Shown: piece by piece, positions 17,259 through 26,731 of the stretch
Numbering within the stretch: the stretch's first letter is position 1
Layout: each line of letters begins with the position of its first letter
Assembly: GCF_004362245.1 (NCBI RefSeq)
Contig: NZ_SNWM01000002.1
Coordinates: forward strand, 558,001 to 622,000
DNA: 64,000 nucleotides
Direction: 5' to 3'
DNA from: Pedobacter duraquae
GTDB taxonomy: Bacteria > Bacteroidota > Bacteroidia > Sphingobacteriales > Sphingobacteriaceae
Notes under the pieces: generated by a model
What the model was told of the DNA's origin: nothing
What the model saw: the letters and a program-made list of their open reading frames with translations, nothing else
Database searches by the model: none
Program-made: the position numbers and the translations under genes

Positions 17259-18905
17259 TCATAAAGATACACCTCTTTTCCAAGGAATAAAGTCATCCTG
17301 GTTCAGTAATACTGCTTTGGGAATAATTTCTCCACTTGCAGCTTTGATACAATACTCCAGAATATCTTCGCCCATTTGCTCAATAGTCTTTTCTCCTTCG
17401 ATAACGGGGCCTGTATTGATGTCTATGATATCGCCCATTCTTTGGGTTAGTGCATTATTTGTAGCAACTTTAATTACCGGACAAACAGGATTTCCTGTCG
17501 GCGTTCCCAATCCTGTGGTAAAGAGAATCAATGTTGCACCACTTGCAGCTTTACCCGTTGTGGCTTCGACATCATTACCTGGTGTACATACCAGATTCAG
17601 ACCTGGCTTTGTAGCAGGTTCTGTGTAGTCGAGCACATCTTCGATTGGCGATGTTCCACCTTTTTTAGCGGCGCCATTGCTTTTAATTGCATCGGTAATC
17701 AGTCCGTCTTTGATATTTCCTGGTGAAGGATTCATGTGGAAGCCAGAACCTGCATCTTCGGCAGATTTGCTATAGGCAGACATCAGCTCCATAAATTTAC
17801 GTGCTGCAGCTTCATCTTTGGTCCTGTCAATCATATTCTGCTCGGCACCGCAGAGCTCAGGGAACTCTGCCAGTAATACCGTTGCGCCTAGCCCAACCAG
17901 CAGGTCAGAACAGTAGCCAACTGCAGGATTTGCAGATATACCACTGAAGCCATCGCTCCCACCACATTTAACACCAACATTGAGCTTACTCAGGGGTGCT
18001 GGTGTACGTTCCATTTTATTGGCTTCGATGAGTCCTTCAAAAGTCTGACGGATAGCATCGGTAATCAGTTGTTCTTCACTTTGCGACTGCTGTTGTTCGA
18101 AGATGAGCAGCTTTTTATCAAATAATGGGTTCCTCGTTTTCAGGTCATCCAGAAAATCCTGCACCTGCAAATTCTGGCATCCCAGGCTCAGTACCGTTAC
18201 TCCGGCCACATTCGGATGGTCAGCATAAGCGGCGAGCAACTTGCTGAGTACTGCAGCATCCTGTCTGATACCACCGCAGCCTCCCTGATGGTTCAGGAAT
18301 TTGATCCCATCAATGTTTTTAAAGGGCCTGTCGCCATGCGTCTGTCCCGGAGCCATATTGATCTGATCCAGTGCCAGCGCATCGCCACCATTTTTGTATG
18401 TTTCTACAAGGTGGTGGGTAAAGAACTTGTATTTTTCCGTAACGGCATAGCCCAATTCATTGTGGAGTGCTTCGCGAATAACATCCAGGTTGCGGTTTTC
18501 GCAAAATACCGTTGGGATAAACAACCAATAGTTGGCCGTTCCTACCTGCCCGTTGGAGCGGTGGTAACCGTTAAAGGTTCTACCTTCAAACTTGCTTACG
18601 TCTGGCGCCTGCCATTCGTAATGGTAAGGTCTGAACTCGTAGGGTGCTGCAGCATGCTTCAGGTTATCTGTCGTCATGCGCCATCCTTCCTTAACCTCAA
18701 ACTGTGTTTTTCCAACCAGCGTACCGTACATAATAACTTCCGTTCCTGTTTCCATATCATGGGCAAAGAACTTATGCTTTGCAGGAATGTCTTCGACAAG
18801 CGTATAATTTTGTCCCTCATATTGTAATTGCTCCCCGGCCTTTAAGTCGGCAAGCGCCACAATCACATTGTCTTTAGGGTGTACTTTTAAAATTCTATTA
18901 TTCAT
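17259..18905 (-). CDS. uxaA: Altronate dehydratase
   Basis: A 548-residue full-length altronate dehydratase, converting D-altronate to KDG. The N-terminal ~100 residues form the SAF domain (VIVALADLKAGEQL), followed by the catalytic region with VLSLGCQNLQ, LNVGVKCGGSDGFSGI and the C-terminal TTGLGTPTGNPVCPVIKVATN. Several conserved cysteines fit the iron-dependent site of the family. It lies 6 bp after uxaB and 25 bp before kduI. Some genomes split this enzyme into two proteins; here it is one chain. Confidence 0.94.
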   Translation of the reverse strand: MNNRILKVHPKDNVIVALADLKAGEQLQYEGQNYTLVEDIPAKHKFFAHDMETGTEVIMYGTLVGKTQFEVKEGWRMTTDNLKHAAAPYEFRPYHYEWQAPDVSKFEGRTFNGYHRSNGQVGTANYWLFIPTVFCENRNLDVIREALHNELGYAVTEKYKFFTHHLVETYKNGGDALALDQINMAPGQTHGDRPFKNIDGIKFLNHQGGCGGIRQDAAVLSKLLAAYADHPNVAGVTVLSLGCQNLQVQDFLDDLKTRNPLFDKKLLIFEQQQSQSEEQLITDAIRQTFEGLIEANKMERTPAPLSKLNVGVKCGGSDGFSGISANPAVGYCSDLLVGLGATVLLAEFPELCGAEQNMIDRTKDEAAARKFMELMSAYSKSAEDAGSGFHMNPSPGNIKDGLITDAIKSNGAAKKGGTSPIEDVLDYTEPATKPGLNLVCTPGNDVEATTGKAASGATLILFTTGLGTPTGNPVCPVIKVATNNALTQRMGDIIDINTGPVIEGEKTIEQMGEDILEYCIKAASGEIIPKAVLLNQDDFIPWKRGVSL

Positions 18906-18911
18906 GAATAG

Positions 18912-20429
18912 TTAAGAATTAATCTTTGTGCGTTCCAGACGCGCCAGGGCATCGATCACGCCTTCTTCTTCAATTGCAGCATAATGTTCAGCCACGGCGG
19001 TTATAAACCCTGGCAATTGTGCTAAATCAGCAGTCCAAAATTCCGCGTCCTTCATTGTCGCTGATACGTAATCTGTCCCACTATTTTCCTGGCCATGCTT
19101 GTAAAACCATGCGGCACTATCGTCAGTAACCTGATAATTTTTTCCTGCCAGGCTTTTGAAATAAGCTCCATCTCTTTCTTCATCAGTATTCATAAAGTTC
19201 AGGAAAGCGGCGAAGCCAAAGGCCATATGTTCAGGAACGGTATTAAATTTACGATAATAATTCAACAATACCGGGATAATCCTGATTTTGAGCTTCATGC
19301 TATACTGCATGGTGATGTTAATCCACAGATGCTCGATATAAGGATTTGCAAAACGGTCAAGAACCGATTTTGAAAAGGCTATAGCTTCTGCTTCATCTAT
19401 TTCGTAAGGAATTGCAGGAACAATCTCTGCAGTCATTACGCCAGCGATATAGTGTTCCAAATCTGGATTAACCATAGCGTTTCTTACTGTATCAACGCCG
19501 GCAAGCATAGCGATGCCGCAGCTGAGGGTATGGGTACCATTCAGCAAACGTACTTTAAGTTCTCTATAAATCTCGATATCCGGTTTTACAATTGCTCCGG
19601 GGTCTGCCTTGATAAACGACAGCACTTCAGCTACACGCTCATCTCCTTCAATTGCCCATAGGCGGTAGGGTTCTGCCATCGACAAAAGCTGGTCTTCATA
19701 TCCCAGCTCCTCTGCTAATGCTGCTGCTGTAGCGGCGTCAGGTTTTCCAGGTACAATACGATCTACCAACGAGTTGCAGAAAATCACTGTTTCACTGAAC
19801 CAGCTGGTAAAATCATCTTCCAGTTTATTGAAGGTGATGAGCTGGTTTACAATATTTTTAAGTTTAGTTCCGTTTTCAGGAATCAATTCTGTTGCCACAA
19901 TAACGATCGGTTTTGCTAAATCTCCTGTCGCTTGCTTAAAGCGATGGTACAATACAGCAAGCACTTTTGCAGGGAAAGATTGTGGTGCAGGCCCGGTAAC
20001 AGGCTCCTCCAGCAGTTGAATTCCCACTTCAGTCGTATTGGACAGGATAATCTGAAAATCTGAACCTGCAGCGAAGTCCAGGATAGCATCCCAATGGGCA
20101 TCCGCAGCAAGAACCCTGCTGATGGCACCAGAAATAATATTCTCTTTCACTTCCTGACCTGCAGCAATACCGCGCACACATAAAGTGTAGAGGCTGTTTT
20201 GCGCGTCAAACTCAGCAGTACCACCTTTGCTTGTTGATTTAACAACAACTACTCTTCCATTAAAGATGCCTTGTTTGTTGGCTTTATCAATAAAGAAGTC
20301 AGGCAGCCCACGTAGCAATACACCTGTTCCAAATTGAAGCACTTTTTCCGGAAGCGCCATTACGGCAGCTTCTGGTAGATTAAACAGCTTACTGTCTATA
20401 TTTTTTAAGTTATCCCCTGATAAAATCAT
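18912..20429 (-). CDS. uxaB: Tagaturonate reductase
   Basis: A 505-residue member of the mannitol dehydrogenase family that reduces D-tagaturonate to D-altronate with NADH. The N-terminal LQFGTGVLLRGLPDFFIDKAN and ILSNTTEVGI, and the C-terminal KVRLLNGTHTLSCGIAMLAG, are characteristic of UxaB. It is the first gene of the nine-gene hexuronate operon; a shared operator/promoter module lies 26-100 bp upstream. No mannonate dehydratase (UxuA) gene is in the window, so galacturonate rather than glucuronate is the substrate the operon can fully process. Confidence 0.94.
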   Translation of the reverse strand: MILSGDNLKNIDSKLFNLPEAAVMALPEKVLQFGTGVLLRGLPDFFIDKANKQGIFNGRVVVVKSTSKGGTAEFDAQNSLYTLCVRGIAAGQEVKENIISGAISRVLAADAHWDAILDFAAGSDFQIILSNTTEVGIQLLEEPVTGPAPQSFPAKVLAVLYHRFKQATGDLAKPIVIVATELIPENGTKLKNIVNQLITFNKLEDDFTSWFSETVIFCNSLVDRIVPGKPDAATAAALAEELGYEDQLLSMAEPYRLWAIEGDERVAEVLSFIKADPGAIVKPDIEIYRELKVRLLNGTHTLSCGIAMLAGVDTVRNAMVNPDLEHYIAGVMTAEIVPAIPYEIDEAEAIAFSKSVLDRFANPYIEHLWINITMQYSMKLKIRIIPVLLNYYRKFNTVPEHMAFGFAAFLNFMNTDEERDGAYFKSLAGKNYQVTDDSAAWFYKHGQENSGTDYVSATMKDAEFWTADLAQLPGFITAVAEHYAAIEEEGVIDALARLERTKINS

Positions 20430-20459
20430 TTCAATACCGATAAATACATTTGGTCACGA

Positions 20460-20523
20460 ACAATTCTACATAATAATTGGAAAGAACACAGGGTGTATTC
20501 CCTAAATTATTTGCGCAATCGTT
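20460..20523 (-). promoter_or_regulatory. Conserved promoter/operator module upstream of uxaB
   Basis: Two blocks seen in plus-strand order: ACAATTCTACA (20460-20470) and TTGCGCAATCGTT (20511-20523), 40 bp apart. On the minus strand the first reads TGTAGAATTGT and contains TAGAATTG, one mismatch from the -7 consensus TAnnTTTG, so transcription would start near 20455 with a ~25-nt leader. The second contains an 8-bp palindrome TTGCGCAA followed by CG, as expected for a LacI-type site. The same pair with 39-bp spacing occurs upstream of the GH28 and susC operons. Confidence 0.6.
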
Positions 20524-20547
20524 ATCGGTAAGTGCTTTTAGGGCGTA

Positions 20548-21336
20548 TTATTTGCCGGATACCTCATCATTGATCACATGTATGATATGATCAAGTTCGA
20601 GTGTGCATGACTGGAGCAACTCAATCAGTTTGGGCAGATCGGCGGTGTTCTCCTCTGTATCAATAAGCGAAGTAATTGCAAGAATTGAAGCAACGGGTCT
20701 TCTGATCTCGTGCGAGTTAAGCCAGGACACTGCCTTCAGTCTGGCGTCCTTGATGAGGATCTCTTCTTCCTTTTGTTTTCTTTCAGTGATGATGTTCTCT
20801 ACCGAGATATAGGATTCGATATCGCCATTGGCATTGAATATAGGCGTGAGATTGAATTGCGTCCAGTAAAGTTCACCATCTTTCTTATAATTGATCATCT
20901 CGCCAGATGCACCTTCTTTGGCTTTTACTTTTGCGAGGATGGAATTGACTACATCCTGACTGGTCTCTTCGCCATGCAACAGCTCTGCATGTGTTTTTCC
21001 TATTACTTCATCGAGTGTATATCCGGTAAAGTTCAGAAAAGCCTGATTGGCCCAGGTAATGCAGTGTTCAAGATTGGTAATACTAACCAGGTTATTCACT
21101 TTATTCAACACCTCTCCCATCCTGATGCTTTCAGCTTCTTTGATGCGACCGAGTTTCATGACCACAAAAAGTAAGATTCCGGTAACGACCACATAGAACA
21201 TACTCTTACCGTTGTACACAAGATCGTAAAGCCAGGGATCAAGATGTGGCTCAATAGCCTCCATCAGATAGTCGCTAAGCACGATCCACAGTATACCAGC
21301 AATAGTATAAAACACAGCTACCCGCACACCCTTCAT
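20548..21336 (-). CDS. Membrane PAS-DHp protein lacking a kinase ATPase domain
   Basis: A 262-residue protein from ATG at 21336 (a TTG at 21345 would add three residues). Two membrane segments (~5-24 and ~45-61) flank a short loop. Then come a PAS domain (~75-187, ending SYISVENIITERKQKEEE) and a histidine-kinase dimerisation helix pair with H209 in SHEIRRP, the exact H-box form. The protein ends shortly after the DHp, with no HATPase domain and no frame continuing it downstream. It could accept phosphate from, or regulate, another kinase, or pass signals to the lone receiver at 7941-8300; both ideas are inference. No partner gene is adjacent. Confidence 0.8.
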   Translation of the reverse strand: MKGVRVAVFYTIAGILWIVLSDYLMEAIEPHLDPWLYDLVYNGKSMFYVVVTGILLFVVMKLGRIKEAESIRMGEVLNKVNNLVSITNLEHCITWANQAFLNFTGYTLDEVIGKTHAELLHGEETSQDVVNSILAKVKAKEGASGEMINYKKDGELYWTQFNLTPIFNANGDIESYISVENIITERKQKEEEILIKDARLKAVSWLNSHEIRRPVASILAITSLIDTEENTADLPKLIELLQSCTLELDHIIHVINDEVSGK

Positions 21337-21460
21337 AACTAACAATAGAATAGGGAACTATATTACACATTCACATGTGCTATGGGGGTATTCATTTCAT
21401 CCATTTTGGATGGAGCAGCTTAAATCCGGGACTTAAATCTTTAAAAAATGAACAGGTTAA

Positions 21461-22486
21461 CTAGCTACCTTTAGATTTTAACCAGGCAGGATATTTTTTA
21501 TCGATCAGCTTGGCAGGCCATGTGCCATACCAGGCATAGCCCGTCCGGCGTTCAACTTCTACTTCGGCAATTGTCTTTTTAGGTACACTGTCTCTTCCTG
21601 TAAAGAAAGGTACGTTGGTTTGAATATCGTAAAAACGCGCCCATATTGTCGACTTAGGATCTTTAACAAGTACGCGGTCTTTACCTTTAGGTTGTTTAGG
21701 ATCTTCTACAAAAACAAAGTCATAACCAACAATCTTAGATGCCTCAAACCAAGCCATAGCACCACGGATGGCGGCTTTAACCGCATCTGAAGGTTTATCC
21801 TGACGCATCAGGAATTCGGTGATACCTACAGACTCACTTCCGCTAAGAGAGATCAACTCAAAGGCACGTGCTTTAGCAGGCTGCAATGTTTTCTCATCAT
21901 ACTGCGCGCACCATACGGTTAGCTTCCCATTTACTTTTACCTGTGTTTTCAGAATACAGTCAACACCCCGTTTAACGGATTCGGCTGCTCGTGGCTTAAA
22001 CGAGGGATTAACAAGGTTAAAGCCGTTAACACCCTCTACTACGTCCTGAAGGATATCAAGGACGTTAATCATGGCATTATCATTATAGGTAATTTCTCCC
22101 CTGTAAATGTTATGCTCAGGATAATACTGTGGCCACCCGCCATTTGCGTATTGTGCTTTCAGGATATAGTTAAGTCCGCGTTCGGCAGCATTTAAATAAT
22201 TCCTGTTCAGCGTTAAGCCATAAGCTTTAACCAGATAAATCACTTCTCTGGAGGTTGCACTGTTATCGAATGTAGCATCCTCATGCAGCGAATCTGCTTT
22301 GATAACAGCACGCTCGGCATCGGTAAGTTTCTTTTCATATTTTACCGGGATCATATCTACGGCTTTCGGCCATCCGCCGATAGCGCGCTGATACACCAGC
22401 ATGTTTTCAGCTATGGAATCTTTTTGCTGTGCGTAAGAATGACCAAAGGCCAACAGGCAGAACAGGAATAAAAATGAGTTTTTCAT
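21461..22486 (-). CDS. pelA: Pectate lyase family 10 (PL10)
   Basis: A 341-residue exported pectate lyase; the signal peptide ends at SYAQ. The family blocks are visible: NMLVYQRAIGGWPKAVDM near the N-terminus, DNSATSREV, NGGWPQYYP, YNDNAMINVL, and the C-terminal ERRTGYAWYGTWPAK with the conserved arginine. It cleaves polygalacturonate by beta-elimination, giving unsaturated ends that GH105 and KduI then process. It is the last gene of the GH28-GH105-PL10 operon and overlaps the GH105 gene by one base. Confidence 0.93.
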   Translation of the reverse strand: MKNSFLFLFCLLAFGHSYAQQKDSIAENMLVYQRAIGGWPKAVDMIPVKYEKKLTDAERAVIKADSLHEDATFDNSATSREVIYLVKAYGLTLNRNYLNAAERGLNYILKAQYANGGWPQYYPEHNIYRGEITYNDNAMINVLDILQDVVEGVNGFNLVNPSFKPRAAESVKRGVDCILKTQVKVNGKLTVWCAQYDEKTLQPAKARAFELISLSGSESVGITEFLMRQDKPSDAVKAAIRGAMAWFEASKIVGYDFVFVEDPKQPKGKDRVLVKDPKSTIWARFYDIQTNVPFFTGRDSVPKKTIAEVEVERRTGYAWYGTWPAKLIDKKYPAWLKSKGS

Positions 22487-24429
22487 TATTTGGCTTTATA
22501 TCCAGGAATTTGTTTAGCCAGCCAGTCTGCCAGGTCAGCACCAGCTTTGAAATTATCATATTCTACGGGCAGTTTGCGTCCGTCAACATATTCATCATAC
22601 AACCATGGATCACCAATAATCAATACCGTGCCTTTACCATATTTACTTGAGGCCACAACCTGGTCTCCGTTTCTGTCTTTTAAGATAGATACAGCAGGAG
22701 CCGAAAGGTTTAAGCTGCTAAATTCTTTAATATATACCTGACGGGCAGTTTTAAACACCGGATTGCCTGGGGCGATATTGATTTTAGCCATTTCAAACTG
22801 ACTGCCGGTAACTCTTCCTTTACTATCGTAATTAAACTGTACACCAAAGTTTTTCACCAGTTGATTGAAATGATCTAATTCCACATTCCCGGTATCATTT
22901 GCCATCAATACCAAGACGCCTCCGTTTTTCACCCAGGTGGTAAGCACTTTGATATCTTTTTCCCCGATAAATTTAGGATCTGGTGTTTCCTTTTTGGTAT
23001 CTGGATCAACTATGATATAAACACTTGCAGATTTCAGGTTTTCGGCTGTTGGCGCCTGGTAAAGGGTTTCCTTTTTAAAACCTGCTGCTTCAAACTGATT
23101 GCCCCACATTGAGAATCCACTATTAGCGCGTTCGTTCCATTTATAATGCCACGGGGTCATATTACCGCTCTGGTCTTTCTTGATTTCATTATTGAAATAG
23201 GAATCCAGTAAAACTGTTTTCCCTGCACCAGGCTTAGGCATTGCCGCAAGCTCCATCTCATTGGCAGCCATCAGGAACGCCCCTACGCCTTTAGCATCAT
23301 TGGTAATCACCTTCTCGCTTAGGTAATACGCCACAGTACCATCACGATAAGGGGTACCACCTAATCCAGACACACTTACTGTTCCTTTCAAATTTACCTG
23401 TCCGGCTTTAGCTCCTTGCTCAACAAATTCTGCTTTCATTCCTGCATAGGCTTTTTTTGCAGCGGCAAAATAAGTCTTTGCGAGATAACCTTTACGTACT
23501 CCCTTTGCCAGGGTATAGGTAAACATTGACGAAGCAGAAGCTTCCTTATAATTCCCTTTTGTTTTTGGCTGATCAAGAAGATCGAACCACAGCCCTGAAG
23601 CAGGGTCCTGATATTTAACAGTTGCCTGTGCCAGTCTGTCTAATATAGCGATCAGAGCCGGACGTTTGGGATGATCTACCGGGAAATAGTCCAGCACATC
23701 TACCAATGCCATGCCATACCAACCCATAGCCCTACCCCAGAAATTAGGGGAAGTTCCGGTATTCTTGTCAGCCCAGCGCTGCGCTTTAGATTCATCCCAG
23801 CCGTGGTAAAGCAAACCTGTTTTAGCGTCACGTGCATGTGTTTCCATCAGGATAAACTGACGTGCAATATCGTCAAACGCCTTTGTATCGCCTATCAGAC
23901 TCGCATATTCAGCATAAAAAGGTTCTCCCATGTACAATCCATCCAACCACATCTGTGAAGGATAGATTTTTTTATGCCAGAAGCCACCATCTGTAGTCCT
24001 CGGTTGTTTTTGCAACTGATCCCATAAGTGGCTGGCTGCGGTAAAATATTTCTGCTGACCCGTTACTTTATATAATGTCAACAGCGCACGGCCATTTTTA
24101 ACATTATCTATATTAAAATCCTGTTGTTTATAACCACGGATTGCACCTTCTTTGTTAACGAACAGGTCCATGCTCTTTTGCATATAGGCAAAGTAGCTGC
24201 CGTCACCCGTACGTTTCCAGATCTGATCTATCCCTTCCAGGATTACGCCCTGATCATAAGACCATTTCACAGGTTTTCCAACCTCAACAGTTAGCGAGTC
24301 CTTCCAGATATCCATTACTGTTGCGGCCATCTGTTCAGCTACCGGTTTTGTCTGTGCTTTAACCTGGCTCATCGTGGCCGCGGCTACACATACCAGCAGT
24401 CCTGCTTTAGTTAATAATGATTGCTTCAT
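22486..24429 (-). CDS. GH105 unsaturated rhamnogalacturonyl/galacturonyl hydrolase with C-terminal DUF4350-like domain
   Basis: A 647-residue exported protein. Residues ~30-390 are a GH105 (alpha/alpha)6 barrel: WSYDQGVILEG, the catalytic aspartate D163 in QMWLDGLYMGEPF, YHGWDES, and WGRAMGWYGMALVD. It removes the unsaturated uronic acid from the non-reducing end of pectin oligomers. Residues ~410-640 form a second domain with a GATase/ThuA-like Rossmann pattern (LKSASVYIIVDPD, VLVLMANDTGN, GKGTVLIIGDPW), probably DUF4350. GH105 enzymes are usually ~370 residues, so the extra domain is notable. It is encoded 5 bp after GH28 and overlaps PL10 by one base. Confidence 0.9.
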   Translation of the reverse strand: MKQSLLTKAGLLVCVAAATMSQVKAQTKPVAEQMAATVMDIWKDSLTVEVGKPVKWSYDQGVILEGIDQIWKRTGDGSYFAYMQKSMDLFVNKEGAIRGYKQQDFNIDNVKNGRALLTLYKVTGQQKYFTAASHLWDQLQKQPRTTDGGFWHKKIYPSQMWLDGLYMGEPFYAEYASLIGDTKAFDDIARQFILMETHARDAKTGLLYHGWDESKAQRWADKNTGTSPNFWGRAMGWYGMALVDVLDYFPVDHPKRPALIAILDRLAQATVKYQDPASGLWFDLLDQPKTKGNYKEASASSMFTYTLAKGVRKGYLAKTYFAAAKKAYAGMKAEFVEQGAKAGQVNLKGTVSVSGLGGTPYRDGTVAYYLSEKVITNDAKGVGAFLMAANEMELAAMPKPGAGKTVLLDSYFNNEIKKDQSGNMTPWHYKWNERANSGFSMWGNQFEAAGFKKETLYQAPTAENLKSASVYIIVDPDTKKETPDPKFIGEKDIKVLTTWVKNGGVLVLMANDTGNVELDHFNQLVKNFGVQFNYDSKGRVTGSQFEMAKINIAPGNPVFKTARQVYIKEFSSLNLSAPAVSILKDRNGDQVVASSKYGKGTVLIIGDPWLYDEYVDGRKLPVEYDNFKAGADLADWLAKQIPGYKAK

Positions 24430-24434
24430 GTCTG

Positions 24435-26102
24435 TTATTTTATCGTTAATGATTGTGCTGTGGCGCCGTCTGTAAAGACTGCCTTATCGGCCGCCTTAGC
24501 TGCATCGGTGCCAGTCAATGTTATTTTCCCGCTTGTAGACCCGCTGATTTTAAATAACAGATCGGCTTTGTCAAACTTAATAGTAGAAAGTTCAACACCA
24601 TTGCCATTCTGAATATTGAAAAGCGGGTTATTATTTTTACTGTGGATCTGTAAGTCACTGATCTTAATATTTTTTGCTTCTTGTATATCCACACCCTGAT
24701 CTGCTTTGATCGTGATGTGGTCCATAAAGATATCACTAATGTTCATTTCCGGAAGGCCCCTTACAAATATAGCCTTGGAAGCTCCGTCACATACTACGTT
24801 ACTGATATGGAAATCTCTAAAGATGGGTGTCTCTACTGTTACCGGCAACAGCTGTACTTTTGGTGCCACACGGTTCTCTCCACTAAGTGGAACCGGGTCT
24901 ACAGCTGCATAATACATATCGAATAGAATCGCCTCTCCGCCAATATCTTTCATGTTGATATTTTTGGCGTAGATTTTCTCTACAACGCCACCGCGGCCAC
25001 GGGTAGTCTTAAAACGCAAACCTATATCCGTACCAACAAAAGTGCAGTCGCTGATAAAAATGTTTTTAGCACCACCCGACATTTCACTGCCGATAACGAA
25101 ACCACCATGTGCATGGTACACCGTGCTATTTCTGATGATCAGGTTCTCAGTAGGCATATTCCGTTTTCTGCCGGATGCATCACGACCGGATTTGACGCAA
25201 ATGCCATCATCACCTACATCAAAGGTACTGCCTTCAATGAGCACATTTTTACAAGACTCGATATCAATCCCATCTCCGTTCTGGGCATACCATGGGTTTT
25301 TAGCATACACGTTCCTCACCGTGAGATCTTCACACATTAACGGGTGAAGGTTCCATGCCGGAGAATTCTGGAAGGTTACGCCTTCCAGTAAAATGCGTTT
25401 ACAGTTGGTTAATACCAGCAGGTTTGGGCGTAGAAAGTCCTTAATAGACGCATAGAAATCAGGCGTCTTTCCCGCAACAATAGCTCCTGGATCCTTCATT
25501 TTACTTCCCTTCAAAGTCTTTTCCGAAGGATACCAGGTTTTTTTATCTTCAGCAACAATTCCGCCGGAAGCGACCAGCTTTTTCCATTGGTTATCAGTTA
25601 ATTTTTCTTTTTTTACCATACGCCATGCATCGCCCGCTCCATCAATAATTCCGTAGCCGGTGATAGCAATATTGGTTTGATTTGTGGCCCAAACTGGCGA
25701 TTGGTTGCGCATTTGTTCAAAGCCTTCCCAGTTGCTCTCTACCAATTCAAATTGATCAAAATCTTTGGTTAGCTGTACGAGTGCATTTTTTTGCAGGTGA
25801 AGGTTGACATTACTTTTGAGTTCTATGGGCCCGGTAAGCCAGAGGCCAGCTGGAATGAGGACAACGCCTCCTCCTTTTTTACTACAATCTGCTATAGCGG
25901 TATTGATACTTTTAGTATTCAGGGTGATTCCATCATTTTTTGCTCCGTATTTCAAAATACTGATTGTATCGTTTTTAAATACAGGCAGGGCAACCACAGG
26001 AAGATTTTCGAAAGAATAAGGTTTGGTTGTTTGTTTCTGGGCAAAAGACTGAGCAGAAATCAGTAAAGACAAGCCAATAACGTATTGGTGGAACTTGATC
26101 AT
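24435..26102 (-). CDS. Polygalacturonase (GH28)
   Basis: A 555-residue exported right-handed beta-helix enzyme hydrolysing alpha-1,4-galacturonan. After the signal peptide (ending SFAQ) it shows the GH28 blocks: NGDGIDIES (N275, D277; the family often reads NTDG), GDDG with D298-D299, HGGFVIGSE with H332, and RFK (R363, K365). YGAKNDG near residue 52 is the pectate-lyase-superfamily entry motif. First gene of the GH28-GH105-PL10 operon, just below the shared promoter/operator module. Confidence 0.94.
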   Translation of the reverse strand: MIKFHQYVIGLSLLISAQSFAQKQTTKPYSFENLPVVALPVFKNDTISILKYGAKNDGITLNTKSINTAIADCSKKGGGVVLIPAGLWLTGPIELKSNVNLHLQKNALVQLTKDFDQFELVESNWEGFEQMRNQSPVWATNQTNIAITGYGIIDGAGDAWRMVKKEKLTDNQWKKLVASGGIVAEDKKTWYPSEKTLKGSKMKDPGAIVAGKTPDFYASIKDFLRPNLLVLTNCKRILLEGVTFQNSPAWNLHPLMCEDLTVRNVYAKNPWYAQNGDGIDIESCKNVLIEGSTFDVGDDGICVKSGRDASGRKRNMPTENLIIRNSTVYHAHGGFVIGSEMSGGAKNIFISDCTFVGTDIGLRFKTTRGRGGVVEKIYAKNINMKDIGGEAILFDMYYAAVDPVPLSGENRVAPKVQLLPVTVETPIFRDFHISNVVCDGASKAIFVRGLPEMNISDIFMDHITIKADQGVDIQEAKNIKISDLQIHSKNNNPLFNIQNGNGVELSTIKFDKADLLFKISGSTSGKITLTGTDAAKAADKAVFTDGATAQSLTIK

Positions 26103-26112
26103 AATATTTGGT

Positions 26113-26183
26113 TGTAGACAAGTCTACAGAGTTTTGAAGGAGAATGAAACTAAATTATTGAAAATAATTGCGCAATCGTTCCC
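26113..26183 (-). promoter_or_regulatory. Conserved promoter/operator module upstream of the GH28 operon
   Basis: Plus-strand blocks ACAAGTCTACA (26118-26128) and TTGCGCAATCGTTCCC (26168-26183) are 39 bp apart. On the minus strand the first includes TAGACTTG, resembling the -7 box TAnnTTTG, which would start the transcript about 10 bases before the GH28 ATG. Here the block is also part of a 7-bp inverted repeat, TGTAGAC-AA-GTCTACA (26113-26128). The second block matches the one at susC at 15 of 16 positions. Confidence 0.6.
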
Positions 26184-26206
26184 AAAACTCCAGACTTTTT
26201 CTTGCA

Positions 26207-26731
26207 TCAGACCGTTTTATGAAGCTCAAACCAGTGGTGAGGCACATCATCATAAATAAATTCTCCCTTACATTCCATGCCTACCTTTTCCAGTACCTTG
26301 CGTGATTCCATATTTCCAACATCAGCAATCGCGTAAATCGAGTTCAGATTAAGCTGGTTAAATCCATAGGCAACCATGGCCTTTGCAGCTTCAGTTGCAT
26401 AGCCTTTGCCCCAGCATTTCCGTATGAAACGGTAACCGAGATCATAGTAGCCGGAGTGTCCGTTTACAGAATCCAGCATCAATTTAAATCCCGACCAGCC
26501 GATCATTGCTCCAGACTCCTTCTCTATAACTGCCCACCTGCCAATTCCATTATCGAGGTATTGTTGCCTGATAAACTGAATAACGGGAACAGCCTGATCA
26601 AGATTAGTCAGTGGCGCATTACCCAGAAAACGATGCACTTCGGGATCTGCGTCCAACTCAAACATAGCCTCAGCGTCAGTCTCCTGAAGCTCTCTTAGCA
26701 ACAACCGCTCTGTTTCTACAATAAAATCCAT
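26207..26731 (-). CDS. GNAT-family N-acetyltransferase (RimJ/RimL-like)
   Basis: A 174-residue acetyltransferase. It begins FIVETERLLLRELQETDAEAMFELDADPEV, typical of the RimJ/RimL branch, and has the acetyl-CoA loop region YRFIRKCWGKGYATEAAKAMV (the Q/R-x-x-G-x-G/A pattern) followed by AIADVGNMESRKVLEKVGM. The substrate is unknown; relatives acetylate ribosomal proteins or small amines. A monocistronic gene between the GH28 operon and a divergent reductase, with no evident tie to pectin. Confidence 0.9.
   Translation of the reverse strand: MDFIVETERLLLRELQETDAEAMFELDADPEVHRFLGNAPLTNLDQAVPVIQFIRQQYLDNGIGRWAVIEKESGAMIGWSGFKLMLDSVNGHSGYYDLGYRFIRKCWGKGYATEAAKAMVAYGFNQLNLNSIYAIADVGNMESRKVLEKVGMECKGEFIYDDVPHHWFELHKTV

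Noticed and set aside
17234..17296. N-terminal extension of KduI
   Set aside because: It overlaps the uxaA end and exceeds the usual 276-278 residue family length.
18216..18827. 203-residue plus-strand reading frame inside uxaA
   Set aside because: Antisense to a conserved dehydratase, without recognisable motifs.
21361..21460. Hairpin CATCCA/TGGATG as terminator of the PL10 operon
   Set aside because: The stem is only 6 bp and no T-tract follows on the minus strand.
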